Positions 1-9,537 are shown, counted from the first letter of the stretch. The stretch is DNA of 64,000 bases from VAZQ01 sp963840535 (GCA_963840535.1 CAWIZJ010000046.1:62001-126000), one strand, 5' to 3'. The notes: generated from the letters alone by a model not told the origin. Numbers and translations are program-made.

Positions 1-779
1 TTCCCGTCTACATGACCTTCGTCGCCTCCACCCACGACCAGGCGACGATGCTGTCGGGGCCGGTCCCGCTCCTTCCCGGCCCCTTCCTCGCCGAGAACTA
101 TCGCACCGTGCTGCTCAGCGGGCTCGGAGCCTCGTCGAGCTCGCCGCCGGTCGCGCTGATGATGCTCAACAGCCTGGTGATGGCGATCGTCATCGCGCTC
201 GGCAAGATCGCGATCTCGATCATCGCGGCCTATGCGATCGTCTACTTCAAGTTCCCGTTGCGGATGACGTTCTTCTGGATGATCTTCATCACGCTCATGC
301 TGCCCGTAGAGGTGCGCATCCTGCCGACCTACGAGGTGGTCGCGGGCCTCGGCATGCTCAACAGCTACGCCGGCCTGACCATCCCGCTGATCGCATCGGC
401 GACCGCCACGTTTCTGTTCCGCCAGTTCTTCCTGACGGTGCCCGACGAGCTCACCGAGGCGGCGCGCATCGACGGCGCCGGCCCGCTGCGGTTCTTCCTC
501 GACGTGCTGCTGCCGTTGTCGCGCACCTCGATCGCGGCGCTGTTCGTGATCCAGTTCATCTACGGCTGGAACCAGTACCTGTGGCCGCTCCTGGTCACCA
601 CCGGCGAGGACTACTACACCGTGGTCATGGGCATTTCCCGCATGGTCAACGTGGTCGATGCCGCAGCCAAATGGAATCTCGTCATGGCGGTGACACTGTT
701 GGCCATGATCCCGCCGGTGATCGTGGTGGTCTTGATGCAACGGCAGTTCGTCAAGGGCCTGGTCGAGACCGAGAAGTAG
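1..779 (+). CDS. ABC transporter permease, UgpE/MalG-like (5' end outside window)
   Basis: Inner-membrane channel subunit of a carbohydrate or glycerol-3-phosphate type ABC importer. The frame is open from base 3, before the first ATG at 12, and family members carry one more N-terminal helix, so the gene starts left of the window. Visible are five hydrophobic helices and the cytoplasmic EAA loop (TEAARIDGAGPLRFF), the contact site for the ATPase. The C-terminus QRQFVKGLVETEK is typical of UgpE/MalG. The ATPase gene follows 17 bases downstream on the same strand, so both belong to one operon whose other permease and binding protein lie outside. Substrate cannot be read from the sequence. Confidence 0.9.
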   Translation, partial: PVYMTFVASTHDQATMLSGPVPLLPGPFLAENYRTVLLSGLGASSSSPPVALMMLNSLVMAIVIALGKIAISIIAAYAIVYFKFPLRMTFFWMIFITLMLPVEVRILPTYEVVAGLGMLNSYAGLTIPLIASATATFLFRQFFLTVPDELTEAARIDGAGPLRFFLDVLLPLSRTSIAALFVIQFIYGWNQYLWPLLVTTGEDYYTVVMGISRMVNVVDAAAKWNLVMAVTLLAMIPPVIVVVLMQRQFVKGLVETEK

Positions 780-796
780 CCGGGGCATCGAGCGCG

Positions 797-1879
797 ATGG
801 CGAGCGTCAGTCTCAGAGGCGTGCGCAAGTCCTACGACGGTCTGGAGGTCGTTCACGGCGTCGACTGCGAGATCGTGGACGGCGAGTTCATCGTCGTTCT
901 CGGGCCCTCGGGTTGCGGCAAGTCGACCTTGCTGCGGATGATCGCCGGGCTCGAAGCGATCACCGGCGGCGAGATCGCCATCGGGGGACGCGTGGTCAAC
1001 GAGCTGGAGCCCAAAGATCGCGACATCGCCATGGTCTTCCAGAACTACGCGCTCTATCCGCACATGTCGGTCTACGACAACATGTCGTACGGGCTGCGCA
1101 TCCGCGGCATGCCGAAGGCCGAGATCGAGGAGCGCGTGCAGAACGCGGCCAAGATCCTCGAGCTGGGCGCTCTCCTGCAGCGCCGGCCCCGCCAGCTCTC
1201 GGGCGGCCAGCGCCAGCGCGTAGCGATGGGACGTGCCATCGTGCGCGAGCCGGCCGTGTTCCTGTTCGACGAGCCATTGTCGAATCTCGATGCCAAGCTG
1301 CGCGTGCAGATGCGCATGGAGATCAAGCGGCTCCACCAGAGCATCCGCACCACCAGCGTCTACGTGACCCACGATCAGGTCGAGGCGATGACGCTGGGTG
1401 ACCGGCTGATCGTCATGAATGCGGGTCGCGCCGAGCAGATCGGCAGCCCGCTCGCGGTCTACGAGCGGCCAGCGACCACGTTCGTTGCCGGTTTCATCGG
1501 CTCCCCGGCCATGAACATGCTGCCCGCGCGGCTCACCGCCGACGGAGCGATCGTGGAGCTCGACGGCGTGCGGTTTGCGGTCGGCATGCCCGCCGGGCAT
1601 GCCGGACGGGATGTCATGCTCGGCATTCGACCCGAGCATATCGTGCTCGGGCGCGGACAGCCGGACACGGTCCAGCTCGCGGTCGGCTTCGTCGAGGCGC
1701 TCGGTGCCGATACGCTCGTGCACGGCCACCTCGGCAAGAGCGGGATCGGGCTGACCGTGCGCCTGCCCGGCAGCGCACGCGTGGCTGCGGGCGATTCGTT
1801 GTCGCTCGTGGTGCCGCCCGAGCATCTTCATCTCTTCGATGCCGCAACCGGCGCGCGGCTTTGCTCTGCCCTCGTCTGA
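797..1879 (+). CDS. ugpC: ABC transporter ATP-binding protein, UgpC/MalK family
   Basis: ATPase that powers the permease encoded just upstream. About 360 aa from ATG 797; an open frame extends further 5' but overlaps the permease and lacks homology. Walker A GPSGCGKST, Q-loop VFQNYALYPH, signature LSGGQRQR, Walker B FLFDEPLSNLDAKL and the switch histidine in THDQVEAM are all present. The last ~110 residues form the TOBE/regulatory domain typical of MalK/UgpC. Intact. The gene symbol reflects family only; sugar or polyol import is equally possible. Confidence 0.92.
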   Translation: MASVSLRGVRKSYDGLEVVHGVDCEIVDGEFIVVLGPSGCGKSTLLRMIAGLEAITGGEIAIGGRVVNELEPKDRDIAMVFQNYALYPHMSVYDNMSYGLRIRGMPKAEIEERVQNAAKILELGALLQRRPRQLSGGQRQRVAMGRAIVREPAVFLFDEPLSNLDAKLRVQMRMEIKRLHQSIRTTSVYVTHDQVEAMTLGDRLIVMNAGRAEQIGSPLAVYERPATTFVAGFIGSPAMNMLPARLTADGAIVELDGVRFAVGMPAGHAGRDVMLGIRPEHIVLGRGQPDTVQLAVGFVEALGADTLVHGHLGKSGIGLTVRLPGSARVAAGDSLSLVVPPEHLHLFDAATGARLCSALV

Positions 1880-1883
1880 CCAG

Positions 1884-1901
1884 CCCGCCTGACGGGGCGG
1901 G
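1884..1901 (+). terminator. GC-rich hairpin after ugpC-like gene, possible terminator
   Basis: Six-base arms CCCGCC and GGCGGG flank a six-base loop directly after the ATPase stop codon. There is no T-run, so it may be a Rho-dependent end or simply an mRNA-stabilising hairpin. The remaining gap up to 2130 shows no gene. Confidence 0.3.
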
Positions 1902-2130
1902 CGGGACGCCTGTCATGCCACCGTCAGGTTGCCCAGGCCGATCTTGCGCTGTTGGCCGATCGCGACCACCGGCAGCTCCGGTCTTCGGGACATTCGAGCC
2001 GCAGGACGCCTCGATCCGGAGGGACCAGGACTACCTCGAGGACGAGATCGCGCGCCGGATCCCCGATCATTCGGACCCTGGCCCTGAAGATCGACTAAGC
2101 GTACGATGCTGTCAGTCGAGGGAGGGAATG

Positions 2131-3573
2131 ATGAGCACGACAATAACCAAGCGGACATTCGTAGGCGGCGGCATCGGCCTGACGATGGCGAGCGCCGTGC
2201 CGTTCTCCGGCATCCGCCGCGCCTTCGCGGCCGAGGAGGACGACCGCATCGTTGCCGCCGCAAAGCCGCTCGGCGCGGCTGATATCCGCGGCATGATCTG
2301 GTCGAACTACTACGTGCCGATGACGCCGGCGATGCAGGAGTTCAAGCAGCTGACCGGTATCGGGGTCGGCTCGATCCAGGACATCTCGATCTTCGACGCG
2401 CCGCAGCGCGCGATGGCGGAAGCGCTCTCGCGCTCGCCGCAATTCGACTTCTTCCACATCGATTCCAACATGATCCCTTCGCTGGCCTCCGCGGGGCTGC
2501 TGGAGCCCCTCGACGAATACATGAAGAAGGCGAATTTCAAGATCAACGCGGTCGGCGACTACGGAAACTTCATGACCTACAAGGGGAACACCTACGGGGT
2601 CATCACCGACGGCAACGTCCACTGCCACTACCTGCGCAAGGACCTGATGGAGGATGCCGACAACCAGAAGCGGTTCGAGGACAGGTTCGGCAAGAAGCTC
2701 GCCTACCCGGAGACGTGGGAGGACGATCTGCGTCTCCAGCAGTTCTTCCACAATCCGGAAAAGGACATCACCGGCTCGGGCAGCCTGCGCAACCGGGCCA
2801 ACGGGGCCACCTGGTGGTACATGATGTTCTACGCGGCCGGCGGCTTCCCGTTCGACGACGACGTCAATCCGACGATCAACACGGAAGCCGGCAATTACGC
2901 GGTCGACATCTACCTGCAGGAGAAGAAGGGCGCGCATCCGGAATCGGCCGGCTGGGGCACCCCGCAGATGATCCCGCGCATCGTGAGCGGCAAGGTCGCC
3001 TCCTGCCAGTATTGGAGCGGCACCATGCGGCTCAACGAGAACCGGGAGAAGTCGCCGACCCACGGCAAGTGGCTGTACGGCCTGGTTCCAGGCTCGGACA
3101 AGTCCGGCAAGCGGATCCACCGCTCGATCGCATCGCCGATCGCGGCGGTCCTGGTGAACAAGTACAGCCCGCGCAAGGCGCAGGCGGCGTACCTGGCACT
3201 GTGGTGGGCAACCCTGAAGAACTCGACTCCGATCGTGTCGGACAAGGTCAACTCGTTCAACGATGCCTGGCACAAGGGCCACATGACCGCTCCCTCGGTG
3301 ATCGAGAACTACACGCCGGCCGGCATGAAGGCGGTCGAGGCGAATCTGCAGGTGGTCAGTCCGCCGCTTTATCTGACGGGCTACATCGAGTTCCAGGACC
3401 TGCTGGCGAAGAACCTGTCGGAAGCCTATGTCGGCCAGCTACCCGCCAGGGACGTGCTCAAGCGCACGACCGACGAATGGAACGGCGTCATCAACCGCAT
3501 TGGGCGGCGCAAGCTCAAGGAGGAGCTTTCGAGCTACAAGGCGGTGATGCCCAAGCGAGACAAGCCGGCCTGA
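2131..3573 (+). CDS. ABC transporter extracellular substrate-binding protein, family 1
   Basis: Periplasmic binding protein of about 480 aa feeding the permeases downstream. ATG ATG occurs at 2128 and 2131; GGAGGG at 2121-2126 is better spaced for 2131. The N-terminus has a TKRTFVGGG Tat-like stretch, a hydrophobic segment and an AFAAEE cleavage region. The body has the usual family 1 (MalE-like) layout with conserved aromatic-rich ligand regions (WWYMMFYAAGG, YWSGTMRL). It begins a second importer operon: binding protein, two permeases, ATPase. Its ligand is unknown; the size and the hydrolase gene after the operon are compatible with an oligosaccharide, polyol or modified compound. Confidence 0.9.
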   Translation: MSTTITKRTFVGGGIGLTMASAVPFSGIRRAFAAEEDDRIVAAAKPLGAADIRGMIWSNYYVPMTPAMQEFKQLTGIGVGSIQDISIFDAPQRAMAEALSRSPQFDFFHIDSNMIPSLASAGLLEPLDEYMKKANFKINAVGDYGNFMTYKGNTYGVITDGNVHCHYLRKDLMEDADNQKRFEDRFGKKLAYPETWEDDLRLQQFFHNPEKDITGSGSLRNRANGATWWYMMFYAAGGFPFDDDVNPTINTEAGNYAVDIYLQEKKGAHPESAGWGTPQMIPRIVSGKVASCQYWSGTMRLNENREKSPTHGKWLYGLVPGSDKSGKRIHRSIASPIAAVLVNKYSPRKAQAAYLALWWATLKNSTPIVSDKVNSFNDAWHKGHMTAPSVIENYTPAGMKAVEANLQVVSPPLYLTGYIEFQDLLAKNLSEAYVGQLPARDVLKRTTDEWNGVINRIGRRKLKEELSSYKAVMPKRDKPA

Positions 3574-3682
3574 CGCCGGATGGCTCGGGGAGGGGAGCCG
3601 AGCGTCGCGGCCATCGGGACGCTCGATCCTCGCGAGCGTCCCGACGGTGACGGCGCGCATCGGGTGCGCGATCTGATGGGGC

Positions 3683-4658
3683 ATGCGGGTGACGGCGGTC
3701 GCAATTAGCGTGCAGGCGGTGCACCCGTCCCCGCGCGAGGCATCGCGCACGCGCGCGATCCGGCGTTTCAAGTGGTCGATTCTCGATCCCCCTGATCCTG
3801 CTGGTCGCCGGCGTCCTGCTGCCGGTTCTCTTCCTGCAGCTCTATTTTTCCCTGCACCAGTGGACCGTCTATCTCGGCTCATGGTGGGAGGCGGAGTGGA
3901 TCGGGCTCGACCTGTTCACGGAGGTGCTCGGCGATTCCCGCTTCGGCTGGGCCATCGTTCGCTCGCTCGTCTTTGCGACCGGCTCGACCGTCGGCTGCTT
4001 CGTCATCGGTTTTGCGCTCGCCTATCTCATGCATCGGCCGTTCCGCGGCCAGGCGCTGTTCTACATCGTCTTCATCCTGCCGATGCTGACGGTGCCGATC
4101 GTCATCGCCTACACGGCCGAGATGCTGCTGTACCAGAGCGGGCCGGTCAACGACCTGATCAGCCGCATCAGCGGCATCGAGTTCAAGCCGGCGTGGCTGA
4201 CCAACGCGGACATCGCGCTCATCGCCGTGATGATCCTCGAAATCTGGAACTGGACGCCATTCTCGTTCATCATCATCCTGGCCGGGCTCGCCGCCATCCC
4301 GAAGGAGCCGATCGAAGCCGCGCAAATCCTCGGCGCATCGCGCTTGCGGATCTTCCTCGAGGTGCAGCTTCCGCTGCTGCGCCCGGTGATTTTTCTCGCG
4401 CTGGTGCTGCGCTTCCTCGAGGCGATGGCCGAGTTCCCGAAGACCTGGGCCCTGTTCCAGGGCGGACCGGGAACCGCCACCGAGACGATTCCGGTCTACA
4501 TCTTCCTCACCACCTGGCAGTACTTCCAGATCTCCAAGGGCGCGGCCCTGTGCTACGTCGCGATGATGCTGATGATCGTCATCGTGCTGCTGGCGATCCA
4601 GCTGCTGCGCCGCGAAAAGCGTGCGCTCGATACGATGTACGCGCAGACGGGAGCGTGA
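3683..4658 (+). CDS. ABC transporter permease, UgpA/MalF-like, with a frame break near 3790
   Basis: First inner-membrane subunit of the second importer. From 3924 on the frame is clean with several helices and an EAA loop (PIEAAQILGASRLRIF). Homology also covers the first helix (LILLVAGVLLPVLFLQ, from 3792), but that frame has no start codon between a stop at 3690 and a GTG at 3924. The N-terminal residues (RRFKWSIL) are in the next frame, opening at ATG 3683. Removing one C from the five-C run 3788-3792 joins the two. A sequence error is the simplest explanation. The stop is followed at once by the next permease. Confidence 0.8.
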
Positions 4659-4660
4659 CC

Positions 4661-5536
4661 GTGACGAGGACGCAGCGCCGCCGCATCTCGACCACGCTCC
4701 GGTACGTGGTGCTGGGCGCGTGGGCGATGGTCGTGTTCTTCCCGATCTACTGGATGATCGCCACCTCGTTCAAGATCGACAGCCAATGGTTCGCCTGGCC
4801 ACCGGTCTACATTCCCGACCCGCCCACGCTGGCGAACTACATGAACGTGTGGTTCGGCGTGGAGGAATACGCCGAGACGCAGTACATCAAGTCGCTGCAG
4901 AAGCCGCTGATCGCGCTGCGCAACTCGCTCGTCATCGCCTGCACGTCGACCCTGCTCGCGGTGGTGTTCGGCGCGGTCATCGCCTATGGCGTGTCGCGCT
5001 ACCGTATTCTCTCCGAAGCGCGCATGTTCCAGCTCCTCATGCTGCGCATGATTCCGCCGATCGTCATCGTGGCGCCGCTCTCGCTGTACTATTCCGCGCT
5101 CGGCCTGCTCGACAGCGTGTTCGGCCTCATCCTGATCTACTTTCTCACCACGCTGCCCTATGCGGTATGGATGACCAAGAGCTTCATCGACGAGGTGCCG
5201 CGCGAGATCGAGCAGGCGGCGGAGATCCTCGGTGCCTCGCGCTGGCGCACAGTATTCGAGATCGTGCTGCCGCTGATCCGCTCGGGCCTGGTCGCCACCT
5301 TCCTGTTCATCCTCATCCTGACCTGGAGCGAGTACCTGCTCGCGTTCATCATCGGCAAGACCGAGGCGGTGACGCTTCCGGTCGAGCTGTCGAAATACCA
5401 GGGCACGTCGGAGGGCCGCGTCTACGGCCGCCAGGCTGCGCTCGCCGTCGGCATCACCATCCCGCTGATGATCATCGGACTGGTCATCCGCAGGCACCTG
5501 GCGCGCGGGTTCAGCTTCGGCATGGTCCGCCGGTAG
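4661..5536 (+). CDS. ABC transporter permease, UgpE/MalG-like
   Basis: Second permease, 291 aa, starting at GTG 4661 two bases after the preceding stop; translational coupling is likely. Six predicted helices, beginning YVVLGAWAMVVFFPIYWMI, and the EAA loop EQAAEILGASRWRTVF are visible. Length and C-terminal RRHLARGFSFGMVRR fit the MalG group. It should pair with the upstream permease and the ATPase at 5552. Confidence 0.92.
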   Translation: MTRTQRRRISTTLRYVVLGAWAMVVFFPIYWMIATSFKIDSQWFAWPPVYIPDPPTLANYMNVWFGVEEYAETQYIKSLQKPLIALRNSLVIACTSTLLAVVFGAVIAYGVSRYRILSEARMFQLLMLRMIPPIVIVAPLSLYYSALGLLDSVFGLILIYFLTTLPYAVWMTKSFIDEVPREIEQAAEILGASRWRTVFEIVLPLIRSGLVATFLFILILTWSEYLLAFIIGKTEAVTLPVELSKYQGTSEGRVYGRQAALAVGITIPLMIIGLVIRRHLARGFSFGMVRR

Positions 5537-5551
5537 GGCCGGGAGATCGTC

Positions 5552-6673
5552 GTGGCCCGCATCGAGCTCCGCAACCTGCGCAAGACCTATGGCCCGGTCG
5601 TGGCGGTCAGAGACCTCAGCATTGCGATCGAGGACGGCGAGTTCGTCGTCTTCGTCGGCCCCTCCGGTTGCGGCAAGACCACGACGCTGCGCATGATCGC
5701 CGGCTTCGAGGACCCGACCGCGGGCGAGGTCGCAATCGACGGCCGCGTGGTCAACGATCTCGAGCCGCGCGACCGTGGGCTCGGCATGGTGTTCCAGAGC
5801 CACGCGCTGTTTCCGCACAAGACCGTCGCGCAGAACATCGAATTCGGCCTGCGCATGAAGAGGATGCCGGCGGCGGAGCGCAGGAAGCGTGTCGGGGAAG
5901 TCGCCGACATGGTGCGCATCGCCCACCTGCTCGACAAGATGCCCGCCCAGTGCTCCGGCGGCGAGTCGCAACGTGTCGCGCTCGCCCGCACGCTGGTCAC
6001 CAATCCCTCGACCTTCCTGCTCGATGAGCCGCTTTCCAGCCTCGACGCCAAGCTCCGCCGCGAGCTGCGTGCCGAATGCGACCGTCTGCACGAGGAGCTC
6101 AGGCGAACCTTCATCTACGTCACCCACGACCAGGAGGAGGCGATGACGCTCGCCGACCGCATCGTGGTGATGAGAAGCGGCGAGATCGAGCAGACCGGCT
6201 CCCCCATGGAAATCTACTCCAATCCGGTGAGCTATTTCGTCGCCGATTTCTTCGGCTCGCCGTCGATGAATCTCGTGGCGGGGGAGCTCGCGCATGCCGC
6301 CGGCGGGCCACGCTTCCGGTCCAATAGCCTCTCGCTGCCGCTGCCGGAGCGCTACGGTGCCGTCGCGGCGGGCGCGGTGACGCTCGGGATCCGGCCGGAG
6401 CACGTCGGGGTCCGATTCGGCGGCGGCGGCGACGTCGCGCTGCCGGTGCGCCTGGTCGAGCCGCTCGGCAAGGACACGCTGCTCTATTTCAATGACGGCA
6501 CCGAGCGGGCCTTCATCGCCGTCAGCGAGGGGCTCGCCATGGCCGAGCTGCGCCCCGGCGAGCAGGTGGGGCTCGACGCTCGCGCCCGGAGTGCATCTTC
6601 CTGTTCGGGCCGGACGGCCGGCGTATCGGGGGTGCGGCGTAACTCGAATTCCGCCTGGGAGGAGACTGAATGA
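5552..6673 (+). CDS. ugpC: ABC transporter ATP-binding protein, UgpC/MalK family, altered C-terminus
   Basis: ATPase of the second importer. Walker A GPSGCGKTT, signature CSGGESQR (a cysteine-led variant of LSGGQ), Walker B FLLDEPLSSLDAKL and THDQEEAM are present; the TOBE domain follows. The last 30 residues as read (ARSASSCSGRTAG...) do not resemble the family. In another frame from about 6580 the DNA encodes CIFLFGPDGRRIGGAA and stops at 6640-6642, the normal ending, so one base is probably missing or extra near 6575-6590. With that correction the gene ends before the ribosome-binding site of the next gene instead of overlapping it. Confidence 0.9.
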   Translation: MARIELRNLRKTYGPVVAVRDLSIAIEDGEFVVFVGPSGCGKTTTLRMIAGFEDPTAGEVAIDGRVVNDLEPRDRGLGMVFQSHALFPHKTVAQNIEFGLRMKRMPAAERRKRVGEVADMVRIAHLLDKMPAQCSGGESQRVALARTLVTNPSTFLLDEPLSSLDAKLRRELRAECDRLHEELRRTFIYVTHDQEEAMTLADRIVVMRSGEIEQTGSPMEIYSNPVSYFVADFFGSPSMNLVAGELAHAAGGPRFRSNSLSLPLPERYGAVAAGAVTLGIRPEHVGVRFGGGGDVALPVRLVEPLGKDTLLYFNDGTERAFIAVSEGLAMAELRPGEQVGLDARARSASSCSGRTAGVSGVRRNSNSAWEETE

Positions 6674-8424
6674 GCTACCGAGAAGTCAGCGAGATCCGGG
6701 ACGGCATGCGGATCGATTGGGACATGCCGATCACGATTGAGGATGGACTGGTCCTGCGCTGCGACATCTACCGCCCGATCGCGCAGGGCCGATACCCGGT
6801 GATCATGACCTACGGCCCATACGGCAAATGGCTGCACTTCGAGGACCTCTACACCGAGCAATGGCGGCGCATGTGCGAGGACCGCCCCGACGTGCCGGCC
6901 GGCTCCAGCAACAAGTACCAGTGCTGGGAGGTCGTCGACCCGGAGAAATGGGTGCCGGACGGATACGTCGTGATCCGCGTCGACAGCCGCGGCGCCGGAC
7001 GCTCGCCCGGCGTGATCGACATCTGGTCGCGACGCGAGGCAATGGATCTCGCGCAGTGCGTGGACTGGGCCGGCGTGCAGCCGTGGTCGAACGGCAAGGT
7101 GGGATTGAACGGCATCTCCTATTACGCCGAGAACCAGTGGCAGTGCGCGGCGCTCGAGCCCAGGCATCTCGCCGCCATCTGCACATGGGAAGGCGCTGCC
7201 GACTTCTACCGCGACATGGCGCATCACGGCGGCATCTTCTGCAACGGCTTCACCCACGACTGGTCGCGCTCGCAGGTCTACACGCTGCAGCACGGGCGCG
7301 GCAGGCGCGGCTTCAAGAGCCGCATGAACGGAGACTGGGTGTCGGGCCCGATCGAGCTCACCGAGGAGGAGCTGGGCGCCAACCGGCGCAATTTCTACGA
7401 GGATTGCCTCGCCCACAAGCTCGACACCGCCGACTACTGGCAGTCGCGCATGCCCGACTGGTCGAAGGTGAAGGTGCCGCTCCTTTCCACCGCCAACTGG
7501 GGCGGCCAGGGTCTGCACCCGCGCGGCAATTTCGAAGGCTTCGTGCGCGCGGCCTCGACGCAGAAGTGGCTCGAATGCCACGGCCTCGAGCACTGGACGC
7601 ATTTCTACACCGACTACGGCGTCGGCTTGCAGAAGAAGTTCTTCGGCCATTTCCTCAAAGGCGAGGACACCGGCTGGACCAGGCAGCCCAGGGTGCTGCT
7701 GCAAGTGCGCCACGTCGGCGCCAGGTTCGTCGAGCGCCACGAGACCGAGTGGCCGCTTGCGCGCACGCAATGGACGAAGCTGTTCGTCGACCCGGCAAAT
7801 CATTCGCTGTCGAGCTCGCCGCCGGGCAAGGCCTCGTCGGTCACGTATGGCGGCTTCTCGGACGGGATGACGTTCCTGACCCAGCCGCTCGAACGCGAGA
7901 CGGAGATCACCGGTCCGATCGCGGCGAAGCTCTGGGTGTCGTCGGCGACCGCGGACGCCGACCTGTTCCTGGTCGTGCGCGTGTTCCATCCCGACATGAA
8001 GGAATGTGTGTTTCAGGGCGCGCTCGATCCGCACACACCGGTCGCGCAGGGCTGGCTGCGGGTCTCGCACCGCAAGCTCGATCCGAGGCTCACCCTGCCG
8101 TACCGGCCCTACCACAGCCATGACGAGGAGCAGAAGCTCGAGCCGGGCGAGGTCTACGAGGTCGACGTGGAGGTCTGGCCCACCTGCATCGTGGTGCCCA
8201 AGGGCTTCCGCATCGCACTGACGGTGCGCGGCCGCGACTACGTCTATGGCGGCGGCGCCGGCCCGGGCTTGAAGACGCTGGGCGCGGTGTGGACCGGCGT
8301 CGCGGTTTTCCGCCACGACGATCCGCGCGACCGCCCGGCCCACATCTTCGGGGGCGACGTGACGCTGCACGCCGGACCCGATCGTCAGGCCTATCTGCTG
8401 TTGCCGGTCATTCCGCCCAAGTGA
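6670..8424 (+). CDS. CocE/NonD-type serine hydrolase (X-Pro dipeptidyl-peptidase S15 family)
   Basis: Alpha/beta hydrolase of 584 aa that would cleave an ester or amide bond. The nucleophile is the serine of VGLNGISYYAENQWQ (GxSxx elbow followed by NQWQ, as in cocaine esterase VGMFGVSY). A histidine in LECHGLEHWTH and the C-terminal jelly-roll X-Pro domain (VVPKGFRIALTVRGRDY) complete the family architecture. No signal peptide, so it is probably cytoplasmic. GGAGGA lies just upstream of ATG 6670. Placement directly behind the importer suggests that it processes the imported compound; this is inference. Confidence 0.88.
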   Translation: MSYREVSEIRDGMRIDWDMPITIEDGLVLRCDIYRPIAQGRYPVIMTYGPYGKWLHFEDLYTEQWRRMCEDRPDVPAGSSNKYQCWEVVDPEKWVPDGYVVIRVDSRGAGRSPGVIDIWSRREAMDLAQCVDWAGVQPWSNGKVGLNGISYYAENQWQCAALEPRHLAAICTWEGAADFYRDMAHHGGIFCNGFTHDWSRSQVYTLQHGRGRRGFKSRMNGDWVSGPIELTEEELGANRRNFYEDCLAHKLDTADYWQSRMPDWSKVKVPLLSTANWGGQGLHPRGNFEGFVRAASTQKWLECHGLEHWTHFYTDYGVGLQKKFFGHFLKGEDTGWTRQPRVLLQVRHVGARFVERHETEWPLARTQWTKLFVDPANHSLSSSPPGKASSVTYGGFSDGMTFLTQPLERETEITGPIAAKLWVSSATADADLFLVVRVFHPDMKECVFQGALDPHTPVAQGWLRVSHRKLDPRLTLPYRPYHSHDEEQKLEPGEVYEVDVEVWPTCIVVPKGFRIALTVRGRDYVYGGGAGPGLKTLGAVWTGVAVFRHDDPRDRPAHIFGGDVTLHAGPDRQAYLLLPVIPPK

Positions 8425-8442
8425 TTGCGGATGCGGAAATCG

Positions 8443-8490
8443 AGAACGGGGAATGGGAACGGGAATGGAAATGGGAATGGAGAACGAGGA
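8443..8490 (+). repeat. Short degenerate GGGAAY tandem repeat in the leader of a tctC-type gene
   Basis: About eight hexamers of the type GGGAAT / GGGAAC / GGAAAT run between the hydrolase stop and the next start codon. The unit resembles a ribosome-binding site and ends in GAGGA next to ATG 8491. Copy-number change here could alter spacing or ribosome loading. Confidence 0.6.
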
Positions 8491-9453
8491 ATGATCAGAG
8501 AAGCCCTCGGTTCGCTCCTAATGATGGCTGCGCTCACGGGTGCGGCGGCGACGGAGGAGTACCCGACCCGTCCGATCAAGTTCATGCACGGCTTCCCGCC
8601 GGGCGGGAACGTTGACATCATCGCCCGGCTGCTCGGCACCGAGATGTCGAAAGGGCTCGGGCAGACGATCGTGATCGATCCCAAGCCCGGCGTGGTCGGC
8701 AGCCTCGCCGCCGAAGCGGTCGCGCGCAGCGACCCCGACGGCTACACGCTGCTGGTCCTTCCCAGCGCGCATCCGGCACACGGCGCGCTGTCGAAGAACG
8801 TGAGGTACAAGGTGGTCGACGATTTCGAATGGATCTCGATTGCGAGCTTCTACCCGTTCCTGATCAGCGTCCGCAAGGATTCCCGTTTCCAGACGCTCAC
8901 GCAGCTGATCGAAGCGGCACGGACGAGTCCCGGCACGTTGAAGTATGGCTCCGCGGGCGTGGGCTCCATTCTGCACACCACCGTCGAGCTCATGGGGAGC
9001 GAGACCAAGACCTCCTTCCTGCATGTCCCCTATCGCGGCGAGGCGCCCGCGCTCATCGGCCTTCTGCAGGGCGATGTTGATTTCATCGCTGCGACGTCGG
9101 GGCCGATCAGCGCGCGCATTCGTGCCGGCGAGTTCCGCGCACTCGCAGTGACCAGCAAGGCGCGGTGGCCCGATTTCCCCGACGTACCAACGGTGGCGGA
9201 GCGGGACATCGCCGGATTCGAGGTCATCTCCTGGACCGGGCTTGCCGGACCCGCCAGGCTGCCCAAGCCGGTGGTCGACAAGCTCAACGCCGAGCTTCGC
9301 CGCGCCATTGCGGTCCCCGCGGTGAAAGGCAGGCTGGAGAGCATGGGCGGTGATCCGCGTGGCACGACCCCAGCCGAGATGCGCGAGCTGGTGGCGGGCC
9401 AGTTGGCGACGTGGACCAGGCTCGGCAAGGAAACGGGTATATCGATCGACTAG
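8491..9453 (+). CDS. Tripartite tricarboxylate transporter receptor, TctC/Bug family
   Basis: Periplasmic ligand-binding protein, 320 aa, of the family that captures carboxylates or other small organic molecules. Start ATG 8491 is preceded by GAGGA; an upstream in-frame ATG would only add the repeat-encoded residues. Signal peptide (LGSLLMMAALTGAAA), the family start YPTRPIKFMHGFPPGG, the conserved DPDGYTLL and VPYRGEAPAL blocks and the C-terminal helices are present. No TctAB membrane genes are nearby, as is common for Bug proteins, so the ligand and partner are unknown. The stop codon is the TAG inside a palindrome beginning at 9450. Confidence 0.9.
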   Translation: MIREALGSLLMMAALTGAAATEEYPTRPIKFMHGFPPGGNVDIIARLLGTEMSKGLGQTIVIDPKPGVVGSLAAEAVARSDPDGYTLLVLPSAHPAHGALSKNVRYKVVDDFEWISIASFYPFLISVRKDSRFQTLTQLIEAARTSPGTLKYGSAGVGSILHTTVELMGSETKTSFLHVPYRGEAPALIGLLQGDVDFIAATSGPISARIRAGEFRALAVTSKARWPDFPDVPTVAERDIAGFEVISWTGLAGPARLPKPVVDKLNAELRRAIAVPAVKGRLESMGGDPRGTTPAEMRELVAGQLATWTRLGKETGISID

Positions 9454-9525
9454 TGTCCCGCTTCCGACGTTCGCTTCACATTGCAGCACGCTCGAGTGCG
9501 AACGTCGGAAGCAAAGGGACACTAG
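9450..9525. repeat. Long palindrome, CTAGTG-ended intergenic element, copy 1
   Basis: Left arm CTAGTGTCCCGCTTCCGACG plus TTCGC (9450-9474) pairs with the right arm 9498-9525, which ends GGGACACTAG, with a three-base bulge and a 23-base loop. Its first TAG is the stop codon of the TctC gene. Related elements lie at 9538, 46728 and 46820. Confidence 0.85.
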
Positions 9526-9537
9526 CAAGTCTATGGT

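Noticed and set aside
614..1831. Long open frames antisense to the ABC ATPase, and similar ones opposite many genes (4553-6403, 6484-8370, 33267-35876, 59687-62527)
   Set aside because: They arise from GC-rich codon bias (antisense frames lack stops), show Arg/His/Ala-rich composition and no domain or ribosome-binding site.
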